A DNA stretch of 64,000 nucleotides from Sediminibacterium sp. FEMGT703S (GTDB lineage Bacteria > Bacteroidota > Bacteroidia > Chitinophagales > Chitinophagaceae): NCBI GenBank assembly GCA_002786355.1, contig PGCO01000001.1:372001-436000 (forward strand). Reading direction: 5' to 3'. Of the stretch, positions 35,638-44,648 are shown in pieces; position 1 is the first letter of the stretch, and each line of letters opens with the position of its first letter. Made by a program: the position numbers and the translations under genes. The notes beneath the pieces are model-generated. The model made no database searches. It saw nothing but the letters and a program-made list of their open reading frames with translations, and was not told the DNA's origin.

Positions 35638-36960
35638 TTAGCGTTTCATACCTGGAAAACGACCGCCCATTGGCATATTATTCATCATTTTCATCATTTG
35701 TTTCATCTGTTCGAACTGCTTCATAAAGGCATTTACTTCCGTTAAATCTTTTCCGGCACCTTTTGCAATTCTGGCACGTCTAGATGGAGTAAGGCTGTCG
35801 GGGTTGGCGCGCTCTTGCGGAGTCATTGAGCTAATCATGGCTTCAATCCCCTTAAACGCATCGTCTTTAATATCAATATCTTTAACAGCTTTACCTACAC
35901 CTGGAATCATCCCCATCAGGTCTTTTAGGTTACCCATTTTCTTAATCTGTTGTAACTGGTCTAGGAAATCCTGAAAATCGAATTGATTTTTACGAATTTT
36001 CTTTTCTAGTTTCTTGGCTTCAACCTCATCAAATTGTGCTTGTGCTTTTTCTACCAATGTGGTAATATCACCCATGCCTAAAATTCGCTGTGCCATCCTT
36101 TCAGGATAAAACACATCCAAGGTTTCCATTTTCTCTCCACTGCTAACAAACTTAATGGGCTTGTCTACTGTGTATTTAATAGAAAGGGCCGCACCACCCC
36201 TGGTATCACCATCTAATTTAGTTAACACTACCCCAGTAAAGTCTAAGCGATCATTGAATGCTTTAGCCGTATTCACCGCATCCTGACCAGTCATCGAGTC
36301 TACTACAAATAATATTTCTGAGGGATTAACAGCCGCCTTAATATTGGCCACTTCATTCATCATTACTTCGTCAATGGCCAAACGACCAGCCGTATCGATG
36401 ATGACTACATTTTTATTGGTTGCCTTGGCTTCTTTGATGGCATTTAATGCGATGGCTACTGCATCTTTATTCTCGCGTTCACTATAAATGCTCACCCCAA
36501 TTTGTTCCGCCAAAACGGTTAATTGGTCTATCGCCGCAGGTCTATAAATATCTGCAGCTACAACCAACGGACTCTTCCCTTTTTTGGTTTTTAGATAATT
36601 AGCCAATTTACCGGTGAAAGTGGTTTTACCACTACCTTGTAAACCAGCAATCAAAATAACTGCAGGCCTTCCTTCTGTTTCAAAAACAGCTTCTTGCCCA
36701 CCCATTAATTCGGTCAGTTCATCTTGAACAATTTTCACCATTAACTGACCCGGGCTAATAGCATTCAGCACTTTTGCACCTACAGCTTTGTCTTTTACTT
36801 TATCGGTAAATTCTTTGGCAATTTTAAAGTTTACGTCGGCGTCTAATAATGCCCTACGGATGTCTTTTACCGTATTGGCAATATTGAGTTCATTAATTCT
36901 TGCTTCCCCTTTAAGGTTCTTAAACGCTGACTCTAGTTTTTCTGATAAATTCTGAAACAT
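35638..36960 (-). CDS. ffh: Signal recognition particle protein Ffh
   Basis: This 440-residue SRP54 GTPase has the N domain (about 1-90), the G domain with P-loop LQGSGKTTFTGKLANYL, DTAGRLAIDEVMM and TKLDGDTRGGAALS, and a C-terminal Met-rich M domain ending MKMMNNMPMGGRFPGMKR, which binds signal peptides and SRP RNA. It targets nascent membrane and secreted proteins to the membrane. A -7 element lies at 36989-36996. Confidence 0.97.
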   Translation of the reverse strand: MFQNLSEKLESAFKNLKGEARINELNIANTVKDIRRALLDADVNFKIAKEFTDKVKDKAVGAKVLNAISPGQLMVKIVQDELTELMGGQEAVFETEGRPAVILIAGLQGSGKTTFTGKLANYLKTKKGKSPLVVAADIYRPAAIDQLTVLAEQIGVSIYSERENKDAVAIALNAIKEAKATNKNVVIIDTAGRLAIDEVMMNEVANIKAAVNPSEILFVVDSMTGQDAVNTAKAFNDRLDFTGVVLTKLDGDTRGGAALSIKYTVDKPIKFVSSGEKMETLDVFYPERMAQRILGMGDITTLVEKAQAQFDEVEAKKLEKKIRKNQFDFQDFLDQLQQIKKMGNLKDLMGMIPGVGKAVKDIDIKDDAFKGIEAMISSMTPQERANPDSLTPSRRARIAKGAGKDLTEVNAFMKQFEQMKQMMKMMNNMPMGGRFPGMKR

Positions 36961-36988
36961 GATTACCCACTTATTGATGAACGAGGTG

Positions 36989-36996
36989 CAAATATA
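36989..36996 (-). promoter_or_regulatory. Candidate -7 element of ffh
   Basis: TATATTTG on the minus strand matches TAnnTTTG exactly, 28 nt before the ffh ATG. No clear -33 TTTG is present. Confidence 0.4.
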
Positions 36997-37050
36997 CTAG
37001 CTTGGAAGATTTACTGGGATGCCTTATTTTTATATTACCAATAAAATTAT

Positions 37051-37782
37051 ATGAAATTCCTTCCCTTCCTTTTTTTGATAGTGGCACTTAATTGCCAGGC
37101 CCAAGTATTGCAACAAAAGAGCGTGAAAATCACTGAAAAATCTGTTGTAAAAGATATCAATGGCACCGTGTACCCCTATAATATTTGGACTCAACTGATG
37201 CAAACCGGCAATTTTAGCCTCAAACCAACTTCCTTAGTTAACCCTAAAGATGAATATATAATTTATGAGTTAACGCAAAAAGAAAAGGAAGATATGTTTG
37301 TGCGATTGCCTAAACCCAAGGAATCTCCCTACTTTGTTACGGGTCAACCATTTGGAAAATTTAAGGCCACCGATATTGACCGCAACAAATTAAACCTGCA
37401 AGACATGAAGGGGAAAGTGTTGGTCATTAATTTTTGGTTTATCAATTGCCCACCCTGCAGAACAGAAATACCCGAACTCAATAAATTGGTAGAAAAATAT
37501 AAGGACCGTAATGATGTTGTGTTTATTGCTATTGCTTTAGACGACAAATACGATTTGCGAGAATTTTTAAAAACAAACCCTTTCAATTATACCATTGTTG
37601 ATGAGGGCGGTTGGATTGCATCACAGATGGGCATTAAAGGATTTCCAACAAACGTAGTGGTTGACCAAGAAGGTATTGTACAATTTCATGCAGATGGATA
37701 CAGTATGTCTATTCCAAGATGGATTGACAAAACCATTACATCATTAATTGAAAAAGCTAGAACACCTACTACCCCTCATTAA
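37051..37782 (+). CDS. TlpA-like thiol-disulfide oxidoreductase, secreted
   Basis: This 243-residue protein has a signal peptide (MKFLPFLFLIVALNCQAQ) and a C-terminal thioredoxin-like domain (about 95-235) with the active-site motif CPPC at Cys133-Cys136 (VINFWFINCPPCRTEIPEL) and the cis-proline loop GIKGFPTNVVVD. The N-terminal third is lineage-specific. It should work in the periplasm as a reductase or in cytochrome c or disulfide maintenance. It is convergent with the sigma-factor gene, with 3 nt between the stops. Confidence 0.9.
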   Translation: MKFLPFLFLIVALNCQAQVLQQKSVKITEKSVVKDINGTVYPYNIWTQLMQTGNFSLKPTSLVNPKDEYIIYELTQKEKEDMFVRLPKPKESPYFVTGQPFGKFKATDIDRNKLNLQDMKGKVLVINFWFINCPPCRTEIPELNKLVEKYKDRNDVVFIAIALDDKYDLREFLKTNPFNYTIVDEGGWIASQMGIKGFPTNVVVDQEGIVQFHADGYSMSIPRWIDKTITSLIEKARTPTTPH

Positions 37783-37785
37783 TTT

Positions 37786-38652
37786 TTATCCTAAATAATA
37801 ACGGAGTTGTCTGGCTCTGTTGGCCGATTGAAGCCGATTGATGGCTTTGTCTTTAATCTGTCTTACTCTTTCGCGGGTTAGATTAAAGCGGGCTGCTATA
37901 TCTTCTAGACTGAGTGCTTGATCTACCCCAATTCCAAAGAAAAAGCAAAGCACTTTTTTTTGCCTATCGGTTAAAGTGCCCAAGCTCCGCTCAATTTCTA
38001 CATGAAGGGATTCATGATATGCTAATTTTTCATCTGTTTTTGCTTCATTGGTATTTTCTAATAAGTCAATTAAACTAATATCTTCACCATCAGAAATGGG
38101 CGAATCCATGCTTATATGCTTGAAGCCAGCTTTCATCGTTGCTGTAACATCTTCAATTGGCATTTCTAATAAATCGGCAATTTCTTGTGGTGTTGGCTCC
38201 CTTTCATAGGCTTGCTCTAACTGTTGATATGCTTTGCTAATCTTATTAGATAAACCCACTTTATTTAAAGGCAGTCTAACTATTCTACTTTGTTCTGCCA
38301 ATGATTGCAGAATGCTTTGTCTGATCCACCATACTGCATAAGATATGAACTTGAATCCCTTGGTTTCATCAAATCGCATAGCGGCTTTAATCAACCCTAA
38401 ATTGCCTTCATTAATCAGATCTGATAAGGTTAGCCCTTGATTTTGGTATTGTTTAGCAACAGACACTACAAATCGAAGATTGGATTTTACTAAACGATCT
38501 AAGGCTTTGGTATCGCCTTCCCTAATTCTAAGTGCTAAACGAACTTCTTCTTCGGGTTCAATCAATTCGACTTTACCAATTTCTTGCAAATATTTTTCTA
38601 GACTTTGCGATTCACGATTGGTAATCGACTTTGTTATCTTGAGTTGGCGCAT
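37786..38652 (-). CDS. rpoD: Primary RNA polymerase sigma factor (sigma-70 family, short Bacteroidota form)
   Basis: This 288-residue sigma factor starts [20 protein letters not shown], the form seen for the primary sigma (SigA) in Bacteroidota. It has region 1.2 ([20 protein letters not shown]), region 2 with [16 protein letters not shown] for -10-type DNA melting, region 3, and region 4.2 ([20 protein letters not shown]) for the upstream element. It lacks the long region 1.1. It should recognise the TTTG/TAnnTTTG promoters noted across this window. An alternative ATG at 38658 adds only two residues. A sigma-70 of another class is unlikely. Confidence 0.93.
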   Translation of the reverse strand: MRQLKITKSITNRESQSLEKYLQEIGKVELIEPEEEVRLALRIREGDTKALDRLVKSNLRFVVSVAKQYQNQGLTLSDLINEGNLGLIKAAMRFDETKGFKFISYAVWWIRQSILQSLAEQSRIVRLPLNKVGLSNKISKAYQQLEQAYEREPTPQEIADLLEMPIEDVTATMKAGFKHISMDSPISDGEDISLIDLLENTNEAKTDEKLAYHESLHVEIERSLGTLTDRQKKVLCFFFGIGVDQALSLEDIAARFNLTRERVRQIKDKAINRLQSANRARQLRYYLG

Positions 38653-38821
38653 ACCCATAACAACTAGTTTAGCGTTGGTAAAATGATATATCCTAATTTA
38701 ACATTTTCCTCAGTTTTTAAAAAATTAATTGATAACAATATGATAATAAACACTTTAGATAAATTATACTTCTTTTATACAAACATTTATACGTGTAATT
38801 ATTGAATTTTATAAAAAAACA

Positions 38822-38852
38822 TTTGGGTAATAGGTATTATTTAATATCATTG
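38822..38852 (+). promoter_or_regulatory. Candidate promoter of the START-like protein
   Basis: TTTG (38822-38825), 19 nt, then TATCATTG (38845-38852), one mismatch to TAnnTTTG. The ATG follows at 38881, giving a leader of about 20 nt. Confidence 0.5.
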
Positions 38853-38880
38853 CATCTACCTACATGGTAAAAGAGAAATA

Positions 38881-39264
38881 ATGAGTAAGAAGCAACTATT
38901 TACATTAGAATTTCCGGTAAGATGTTCTCCCGTTATATTGTATGAGTTTTTGGCATCCCCTGCTGGCTTGCAGGAGTGGTTTGCTGATAAAGTAGATGAG
39001 TGGGAAAATGTCTATAGTTTTTCATGGGACGGCGGTGTTCCTGAAAAGGCCGAAGTATTAGACAAAGAAGAAAATAAATTCATTCGTTTCCGTTGGTTAC
39101 ACAGCGAAAAAAATGAATATTTTGAGTTTAAAATTGAAAAAACGGAGATCTCTAATCAAACCGTTTTAGTGATTAAAGATTTTGCAGAAAAGAGTGAAAT
39201 TAAAGACCAAAGCCAGTTGTGGGGATACCAAACTAAGGAGTTGTTCCATAGATTGGGTTCTTAA
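38881..39264 (+). CDS. START-like (SRPBCC superfamily) domain protein
   Basis: This 127-residue protein is a single domain of the START-like type. Its opening (LFTLEFPVRCSPVILYEFLA) with SPAGLQEWFADKVDE, and the C-terminal helix (QSQLWGYQTKELFHRLGS) resemble the AHSA1/SRPBCC helix-grip fold found as stand-alone genes in Bacteroidota. Such domains bind hydrophobic ligands, but no ligand is known here. There is no signal peptide, so it is cytoplasmic. Its stop overlaps by 4 nt that of the convergent unknown gene. Confidence 0.85.
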   Translation: MSKKQLFTLEFPVRCSPVILYEFLASPAGLQEWFADKVDEWENVYSFSWDGGVPEKAEVLDKEENKFIRFRWLHSEKNEYFEFKIEKTEISNQTVLVIKDFAEKSEIKDQSQLWGYQTKELFHRLGS

Positions 39265-39878
39265 TAATCGGTCAGTATAGTTAGCATCTTTTTAAAATTG
39301 CTTACCATAAACTTTTCTATATCATCCCACTCTTCTAGTGGGATTTTTTTTGCCAACTTTAAAAAGGGCAACATCGTTACACTATAACCATTCCAATCTT
39401 GTATGGAAGTATAGTTGTCTTTTTCAAAATGATGTTGCCAGGGGTCTTGGGCTACACCTATAAACCAATCTTTGGTTTCAACTCCATATTTCCCATATAA
39501 CTGTAAATAGCGATCAATGGATGGTCCATATTGTTTCAAGAATTTTCCCTTTAATATTAAATGAATACTACAATGGTTGCCCCACCAAAAAAACGTTCGG
39601 ATGGCAAAAATATCTGTATCCGTAAAGCACCTCGGGAAATCTAACATTACATAGGGGAGTAATTGATATTGTTCTCCTTTTGAAATCTTAGGGGAAATAT
39701 CAAAAACAGGGCTTTCCGCAAAAGCGTCTTGCTGTAAATAAGACAATCGATATTCATTAGCCAGTGAACCAAATAGGTCGTAAACCTTATGAACAATATG
39801 ATTCTTTGTTAAAATCCAGTCGGCATTACTAACCAATTCCAGTTCCTTTGGCGAAAGTGTTACTTTTGCAGCGCTCAT
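39261..39878 (-). CDS. Conserved-looking protein of unknown function
   Basis: I do not recognise this 205-residue protein. It has no signal peptide or membrane helix. Aromatic-rich stretches stand out, including FAIRTFFWWGNHCSIHLILK, VAQDPWQHHFEKDNY and DWNGYSVTMLPFL, which suggest a compact folded domain. The gene is convergent with the START-like gene (4-nt overlap) and divergent from the LptF/LptG permease gene, whose promoter -7 element lies inside its first codons. Codon and base use do not differ visibly from the neighbours. Confidence 0.75.
   Translation of the reverse strand: MSAAKVTLSPKELELVSNADWILTKNHIVHKVYDLFGSLANEYRLSYLQQDAFAESPVFDISPKISKGEQYQLLPYVMLDFPRCFTDTDIFAIRTFFWWGNHCSIHLILKGKFLKQYGPSIDRYLQLYGKYGVETKDWFIGVAQDPWQHHFEKDNYTSIQDWNGYSVTMLPFLKLAKKIPLEEWDDIEKFMVSNFKKMLTILTDY
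39861..39868 (+). promoter_or_regulatory. Candidate -7 element of the LptF/LptG permease gene
   Basis: TACTTTTG matches TAnnTTTG exactly and lies inside the first codons of the divergent gene. A transcript from about 39875 would precede the GTG start at 39902 by about 27 nt. Confidence 0.45.
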
Positions 39879-39901
39879 ATAGCAATATTAAGCCAGCAAT
39901 T

Positions 39902-41329
39902 GTGATAAAAAAACTAGATATATTAATTATTCGATCTTTTATAGGTCCATTCATAGCTGCATTTGCTATTTCATTATTCGTATTAACCATGCAATTCTTT
40001 TGGTTATACATTGATGACCTTGTAGGAAAAGGGCTAGACTTGCTTACAGTGTTGAAGCTAGTAGGATTAGTCGCTTTATTTTGGGTCCCTATGGCATTAC
40101 CATTGGCGTTATTGTTTTCTTCGATTATGACTTTTGGTAACCTAGGAGAAAAATTTGAACTAGTGGCCATTAAAGCAGCGGGGATTTCGCTCACTCGTTT
40201 TATGCGCCCCTTATTGATTTTCACATTTTTTGTTTGTGGAATTGCGTTTTTATTTGCCAACAATATTATTCCTGTAACACAATTAAAATTATCTGCACTC
40301 AAATATGATATCATCGTATCAAAGCCTTCGATTGATATTAAAGAAGGAGTGTTTTATGATAAAATTGATGGGTTTATTATTAAACTAGGAAAGAAGGAGA
40401 AGAACGATAGTATCATTCATGATGTGGTCATTTTTGAAAAAGGATATTATTTACAAGATAATATTATGATAGCCAAGAGTGGCGTCATGCGCGTATCTAA
40501 AGACAAGCAATTTTTAGAATTTATTTTAAAAGATGGATGGAGGTATCAAGAGAAAGGTCCTAGAGGAGTAGTGGAAACAGAGTTTACCCGAATGGGGTTC
40601 AAAGAATATAAAAAAGTATTTGACTTAAAGAGTTTTCAAATGAATAAAACAGAAGACTCTGCATTTTATGACCCCAAAATGTTAAGCATCAGACAATTGA
40701 ATACAGCAATTGATTCTTTGGTTCATATTGATACATTTTATGCTAAAAAAGCTAAACAAGAAATAAGTCCATATTTGCGCTTTAGCAGATATGCAGATAC
40801 TGGATGGGTTAAAATTTCAAAACCCTTACCAAAAGTAAAACCATCGAAGTTCTTACCGGATAGTTTAAATGTACAAATTATAGATGCCGCTTCCAATCAA
40901 TTAGCAACAGTAAAAGGGTCGGTGAGCGTAATGGCAGAAGATTATAAAACCAAATATTTATCGATGCTTTTGCATGAAATAGAATGGCATAAAAAATTCA
41001 CTTTATCGGTTGCTTGTTTAGTGATGTTTTTAATTGGTGCTCCACTAGGATCAATTATTCGTAAAGGGGGATTGGGAACACCGTTGGTTTTTGCTATTGT
41101 CTTTTTTGTGTTATTCCATTTACTCAATACGTTTGGTGAAAAATTTGTTCGCTCTGGGCAAACAAATGCTTTAATTGGAATGTGGCTTAGTACGTTTATA
41201 CTAGTTCCAATCAGTGCATTTTTGATCTATAAAGCCATGCATGATTCCCAATTGTTTAACCAAGAATTCTACTATCGAAATTTTAAAGGGCTGCGTAAAT
41301 TTTTGGCTACCTTTAAAAAAGAAAAATAA
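39902..41329 (+). CDS. LptF/LptG family permease
   Basis: This 475-residue inner-membrane protein has three N-terminal helices (LIIRSFIGPFIAAFAISLFV, then two more to about residue 115), a periplasmic beta-jellyroll of about 240 residues and three C-terminal helices. It matches the YjgP/YjgQ family: LptF and LptG drive lipopolysaccharide transport with LptB. I take GTG 39902 as the start (VIKKLDILIIRSF). The frame is open back to a TTG at 39848, but that would overlap the divergent gene and its promoter. It is followed 6 nt later by the superoxide dismutase gene. F versus G cannot be decided. Confidence 0.9.
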   Translation: MIKKLDILIIRSFIGPFIAAFAISLFVLTMQFFWLYIDDLVGKGLDLLTVLKLVGLVALFWVPMALPLALLFSSIMTFGNLGEKFELVAIKAAGISLTRFMRPLLIFTFFVCGIAFLFANNIIPVTQLKLSALKYDIIVSKPSIDIKEGVFYDKIDGFIIKLGKKEKNDSIIHDVVIFEKGYYLQDNIMIAKSGVMRVSKDKQFLEFILKDGWRYQEKGPRGVVETEFTRMGFKEYKKVFDLKSFQMNKTEDSAFYDPKMLSIRQLNTAIDSLVHIDTFYAKKAKQEISPYLRFSRYADTGWVKISKPLPKVKPSKFLPDSLNVQIIDAASNQLATVKGSVSVMAEDYKTKYLSMLLHEIEWHKKFTLSVACLVMFLIGAPLGSIIRKGGLGTPLVFAIVFFVLFHLLNTFGEKFVRSGQTNALIGMWLSTFILVPISAFLIYKAMHDSQLFNQEFYYRNFKGLRKFLATFKKEK

Positions 41330-41335
41330 ATTACC

Positions 41336-42049
41336 ATGCAACAGTACAATAGAAGATTATTCTTAAAGAATAGTAGCAAGGCAACTTTAGCGGCAGGTAT
41401 TGGCATGACTATTTTACCCAATCTGGCATCGGCTGCTAACAATAGTCCCTATCAACAACAACCCTTACCCTATTCCTATCAAGCTTTAGAACCATCTATT
41501 GATGCTGCTACAATGGAAATTCATTATAGCAAACATGCAGCTACTTATGCGAAAAATTTAGCGGACGCTTGTATAGCCGAAAAGGTAAATACTGCAACTG
41601 TTTCATTAGAATCATTAATGCAAAATATCAGTAAGTATTCTGCCAAAATGCGTAACAATGGGGGTGGACATTTTAACCATGAATTTTTTTGGAAATGCAT
41701 GAAGCCCGGAAACGGCAGTACAGCTTCTGGCAAAATATTGTCTTCCATCAATCAATCATTTGGATCTTTTGAAGCATTTAAAACACAGTTTTCCGATGCT
41801 GCAAAAAATAGGTTTGGTAGTGGTTGGGCATGGTTGATTCAGTCTACAGACGGAACATTAAAATGTAGTTCAACAGCTAATCAAGATAATCCATTAATGG
41901 ATGTGGTTGAATTAAAAGGAACACCTTTATTAGCTTTAGATGTTTGGGAGCACGCATATTATTTAAAATATCAAAACAAGCGGCCTGATTATATTAATAA
42001 TTGGTTCAATTTAGTGGATTGGAATTTTGTTGAAACCCAATTAAGATAA
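41336..42049 (+). CDS. Superoxide dismutase (Fe/Mn family) with Tat-type signal
   Basis: This 237-residue Fe/Mn superoxide dismutase has the usual motifs: EIHYSKHAATYAKNL (first metal His), GGHFNHEFFWKCM (second His) and LALDVWEHAYYLKY (Asp and His). Before the SOD domain comes RRLFLKNSSKATLAAGIGM and a cleavage-like LASAA, i.e. a twin-arginine export signal, so the folded metalloenzyme probably goes to the periplasm. It is 6 nt after the LptF/LptG gene and 47 nt before the OsmC gene. Confidence 0.92.
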   Translation: MQQYNRRLFLKNSSKATLAAGIGMTILPNLASAANNSPYQQQPLPYSYQALEPSIDAATMEIHYSKHAATYAKNLADACIAEKVNTATVSLESLMQNISKYSAKMRNNGGGHFNHEFFWKCMKPGNGSTASGKILSSINQSFGSFEAFKTQFSDAAKNRFGSGWAWLIQSTDGTLKCSSTANQDNPLMDVVELKGTPLLALDVWEHAYYLKYQNKRPDYINNWFNLVDWNFVETQLR

Positions 42050-42096
42050 AAGTTTTGAATAGCTATATTGATTAAAATAACATTGAAAAAAATCAT

Positions 42097-42507
42097 ATGA
42101 AAGTAAGTTTAAATTGGAAAGAAGCATTGGCTTTTGATGCAAGCGGAGAAGATGGACATGTGGTAAGAATAGATACAACTAAAGAAAATGGAGGATTAGA
42201 TAGTGGCATGAATCCTAAGCGATTATTATTAGCTTCTCTTTGTGGTTGCAGCGCTATTGATGTAATCGAAATATTAAATAAAATGAAAGTTACTTTTAGC
42301 AAATTAGAAGTAACCGCAGAGGCAGATCAAACAGAAGATCATCCCAAAACATTTACTCATATTGATTTAGTTTATCACTGCGATGTTAAACAGGAAGATG
42401 AAGACAAACTAAAAAGGGCTGTTTCTTTGTCAATGGATAAATACTGTGGTATTTCTGCAATGTTGGCTAAACATTGTCCTATTAATTATAGTACAAACTT
42501 AATTTAA
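42097..42507 (+). CDS. OsmC family peroxide-detoxifying protein
   Basis: This 136-residue protein has the OsmC/Ohr fold with two reactive cysteines: Cys49/Cys51 in ASLCGCSAIDVIEIL and Cys117 in KYCGISAMLAKHC. OsmC/Ohr enzymes reduce organic hydroperoxides using thiols. It lies 47 nt behind the exported superoxide dismutase gene, a fitting oxidative-stress partner. The stops overlap by 4 nt with the convergent glycosyltransferase gene. Confidence 0.9.
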   Translation: MKVSLNWKEALAFDASGEDGHVVRIDTTKENGGLDSGMNPKRLLLASLCGCSAIDVIEILNKMKVTFSKLEVTAEADQTEDHPKTFTHIDLVYHCDVKQEDEDKLKRAVSLSMDKYCGISAMLAKHCPINYSTNLI

Positions 42508-43532
42508 GCAACTTTTTCAATCCACTTACGAATTGCTTTATAACCAATTAAGTATTTGAAAAAAAGCAACATTGCATATTTAAGGGATATCCAATTAATA
42601 TCTAGTACCAATGCACCCCAAGCTTGCTTTAAAGCGGCACCTGTATCATTGAGTTCATGATATACTTTATGGGACAACTGTGCAAAGTGTTGTGAGAAAT
42701 ATTTTTTAGATTTCGCATTTACTTCGTCGCGTATTTCTAATGGAAGATAGGCTCTAATGATTCCAATAATCTTGGTCACATCTTCAATATTCTTACCGGT
42801 TTTGAGTGCTTCAGAGTGAAGGGCTCTACCATGAATTCTAAAATTAGCAAAGACTTTGGGTATATAGGCCAATTCTGCATGAGCAGCAATTCGAACCGTC
42901 ATTTCCCAGAATTCACCATGTTCAGCGCCGAAATAACTTCCTAATTTTTCGTAGGTGCTGCGTTTAATGACCATTGCAGAAATTTCTGCATTTTGTCTTA
43001 ACGCAACAGATCTTACCCAGTTTTTCAACAGGCCTCTTTCACTAGAAAGGGGTTGGTGTTTCCAAATGGGTACTCCCCTTTCATTGATATATTGAAACTC
43101 TGTAAAAGCTGCCCCTACACGAGGAAATTCATTGAATAAGGCTAAAATTTCATCATAAAACCCGGGCATCACATAATTATCACCATATAAAATATGGACG
43201 TATTTACCGCGTGAAAGTTTTATGCTGGTTTCTAGATTTCTTAATCTTCCAACTTTACTTGGTTGTCTAAAATATCCAATTCTACCTTTTCCGGTATCTT
43301 TTACCAATTGCTCTACGTCTCCATCAACACTTGCATCATCTACTACCATTATTTGCATTACCCCAATACCTTGGTCCATTTCAAGCACCGACAATAAAGT
43401 TGTATTCAAAAATGAGAAAGTGTTATCAACAGCAATCATCACCGACCAAACAGGTTGATCTGTAACATCATGAAGCGGAGATATCAGTGGCGGCCTCGAA
43501 GGAATCCGCTCACGTTGTTCTGGTTTACGCAT
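42504..43532 (-). CDS. Glycosyltransferase family 2 protein
   Basis: This 342-residue protein has a GT-A fold: WSVMIAVDNTFSFLNTTLLS, then MVVDDASVDGDVEQLV (nucleotide-sugar binding Asp pair), a LYGDNYVMPGFYDEIL segment in the DxD place and RNAEI-like acceptor-region residues. There are no strong membrane helices, although the C-terminus is hydrophobic (YAMLLFFKYLIGYKAI). It probably adds a sugar to a surface glycan or lipid. It is a single gene with no other glycan genes nearby; donor and acceptor are unknown. Confidence 0.88.
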   Translation of the reverse strand: MRKPEQRERIPSRPPLISPLHDVTDQPVWSVMIAVDNTFSFLNTTLLSVLEMDQGIGVMQIMVVDDASVDGDVEQLVKDTGKGRIGYFRQPSKVGRLRNLETSIKLSRGKYVHILYGDNYVMPGFYDEILALFNEFPRVGAAFTEFQYINERGVPIWKHQPLSSERGLLKNWVRSVALRQNAEISAMVIKRSTYEKLGSYFGAEHGEFWEMTVRIAAHAELAYIPKVFANFRIHGRALHSEALKTGKNIEDVTKIIGIIRAYLPLEIRDEVNAKSKKYFSQHFAQLSHKVYHELNDTGAALKQAWGALVLDINWISLKYAMLLFFKYLIGYKAIRKWIEKVA

Positions 43533-43620
43533 TTAGGGGGTTATGTTTCCAATTAAAATACCCAAATTTGAATGTTAAAAATAATGGAAATTTAAATAAG
43601 ACCCACTAAATAAAGCTTTT

Positions 43621-44616
43621 ATGTATAAAAGTAAAGAGAATTTTCTAGTCCAAAAGTGGGTAACCGCACTTAGTGTGGTGTTATTTATCCTCAAAATAAC
43701 CGCATATTATTTAACCGCTTCGTTAGCTATATTATCGGATGCATTAGAAAGTATAGTGAATATAGTAGCCGGTTTTATAGGGCTATATAGTTTATATGTT
43801 GCCGCAAAGCCTAGAGATGAAGATCATCCCTACGGTCATGGAAAGGCAGCTTTTGTTTCAGCAGCAGCAGAGGGAAGTTTGATTATTGCTGCGGGTATTC
43901 TAATCATTTACGAAACGATAACTAATATACTATCCAACCATGCTGTTCAAAAATTAGATCAAGGGATGTGGCTGATTGGTTTTACGGCCTTACTGAATTA
44001 TTTAGCTGGCGCTTATTGTATTCGAATTGGAAAGAAAAATAACTCATTAGCGCTTGAAAGCAGTGGAAAGCATTTGCAAATAGACACTTATTCAACAGTA
44101 GGTATTTTATTAGCCATTGCGCTAATGTATTTGACCAAGTTATATTGGATAGACAAAGCCATTGCATTGGCATTAAGTGGCTGGATTATGTACAATGGAT
44201 ATAGCATTTTACGTAAATCATTGGCAGGCATTATGGATGAAGCCGATGAAGAAATATTAAAGAAGTTTATTGATATCTTAAACGCATCCAAAAAGCCCAA
44301 TTGGATTGATCTTCACAATCTTAGGGTAATCAAATATGGCGATTTACTGCATATAGATTGTCATTTAACCCTTCCTTGGTTTTTGAATATTCATGAAGCA
44401 CATATAGAAATTGATGAATTATCCAATTTAATCAAAACCAATTTTGGAGATGCAATTGAACTATTTGTTCATACAGATGGTTGTTTAGATTTTAGTTGTG
44501 CTATTTGTACGAAAGCAGAATGTAGCGTTCGAGTACAGCCATTTAAGGAACAACTAGACTGGACCCTTGAAAATGTGGTTTCTAATCAAAAACATCGTAT
44601 TGCTAAGCAAGGCTAA
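43621..44616 (+). CDS. Cation diffusion facilitator (CDF) family transporter
   Basis: This 331-residue membrane protein has about six helices and the CDF motifs: LSDALESIVNIVAGFIG in helix 2 and DEDHPYGHGKAAFVSAA in the following loop. The cytoplasmic C-terminal domain has LHIDCHLTLPWFLNIHEAH. It exports divalent cations (Zn, Fe, Co or Mn) in exchange for protons. A cysteine-rich tail (GCLDFSCAICTKAECSVR) stands at about residues 284-301 and could bind metal. It heads a close run with the M20 peptidase, S4 protein and trmD. Confidence 0.92.
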   Translation: MYKSKENFLVQKWVTALSVVLFILKITAYYLTASLAILSDALESIVNIVAGFIGLYSLYVAAKPRDEDHPYGHGKAAFVSAAAEGSLIIAAGILIIYETITNILSNHAVQKLDQGMWLIGFTALLNYLAGAYCIRIGKKNNSLALESSGKHLQIDTYSTVGILLAIALMYLTKLYWIDKAIALALSGWIMYNGYSILRKSLAGIMDEADEEILKKFIDILNASKKPNWIDLHNLRVIKYGDLLHIDCHLTLPWFLNIHEAHIEIDELSNLIKTNFGDAIELFVHTDGCLDFSCAICTKAECSVRVQPFKEQLDWTLENVVSNQKHRIAKQG

Positions 44617-44648
44617 AATGGTAACTTGCAGGCTCAAATTTTTATAAA

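Noticed and set aside
39848..39901. Extended N-terminus of the LptF/LptG permease
   Set aside because: It starts with TTG, overlaps the divergent gene and covers the likely promoter; the GTG at 39902 fits the first helix better.
39829..40314. Minus-strand ORF of 161 codons opposite the LptF/LptG gene
   Set aside because: Asn/Lys/Ile-rich shadow of the permease frame, without domain features.
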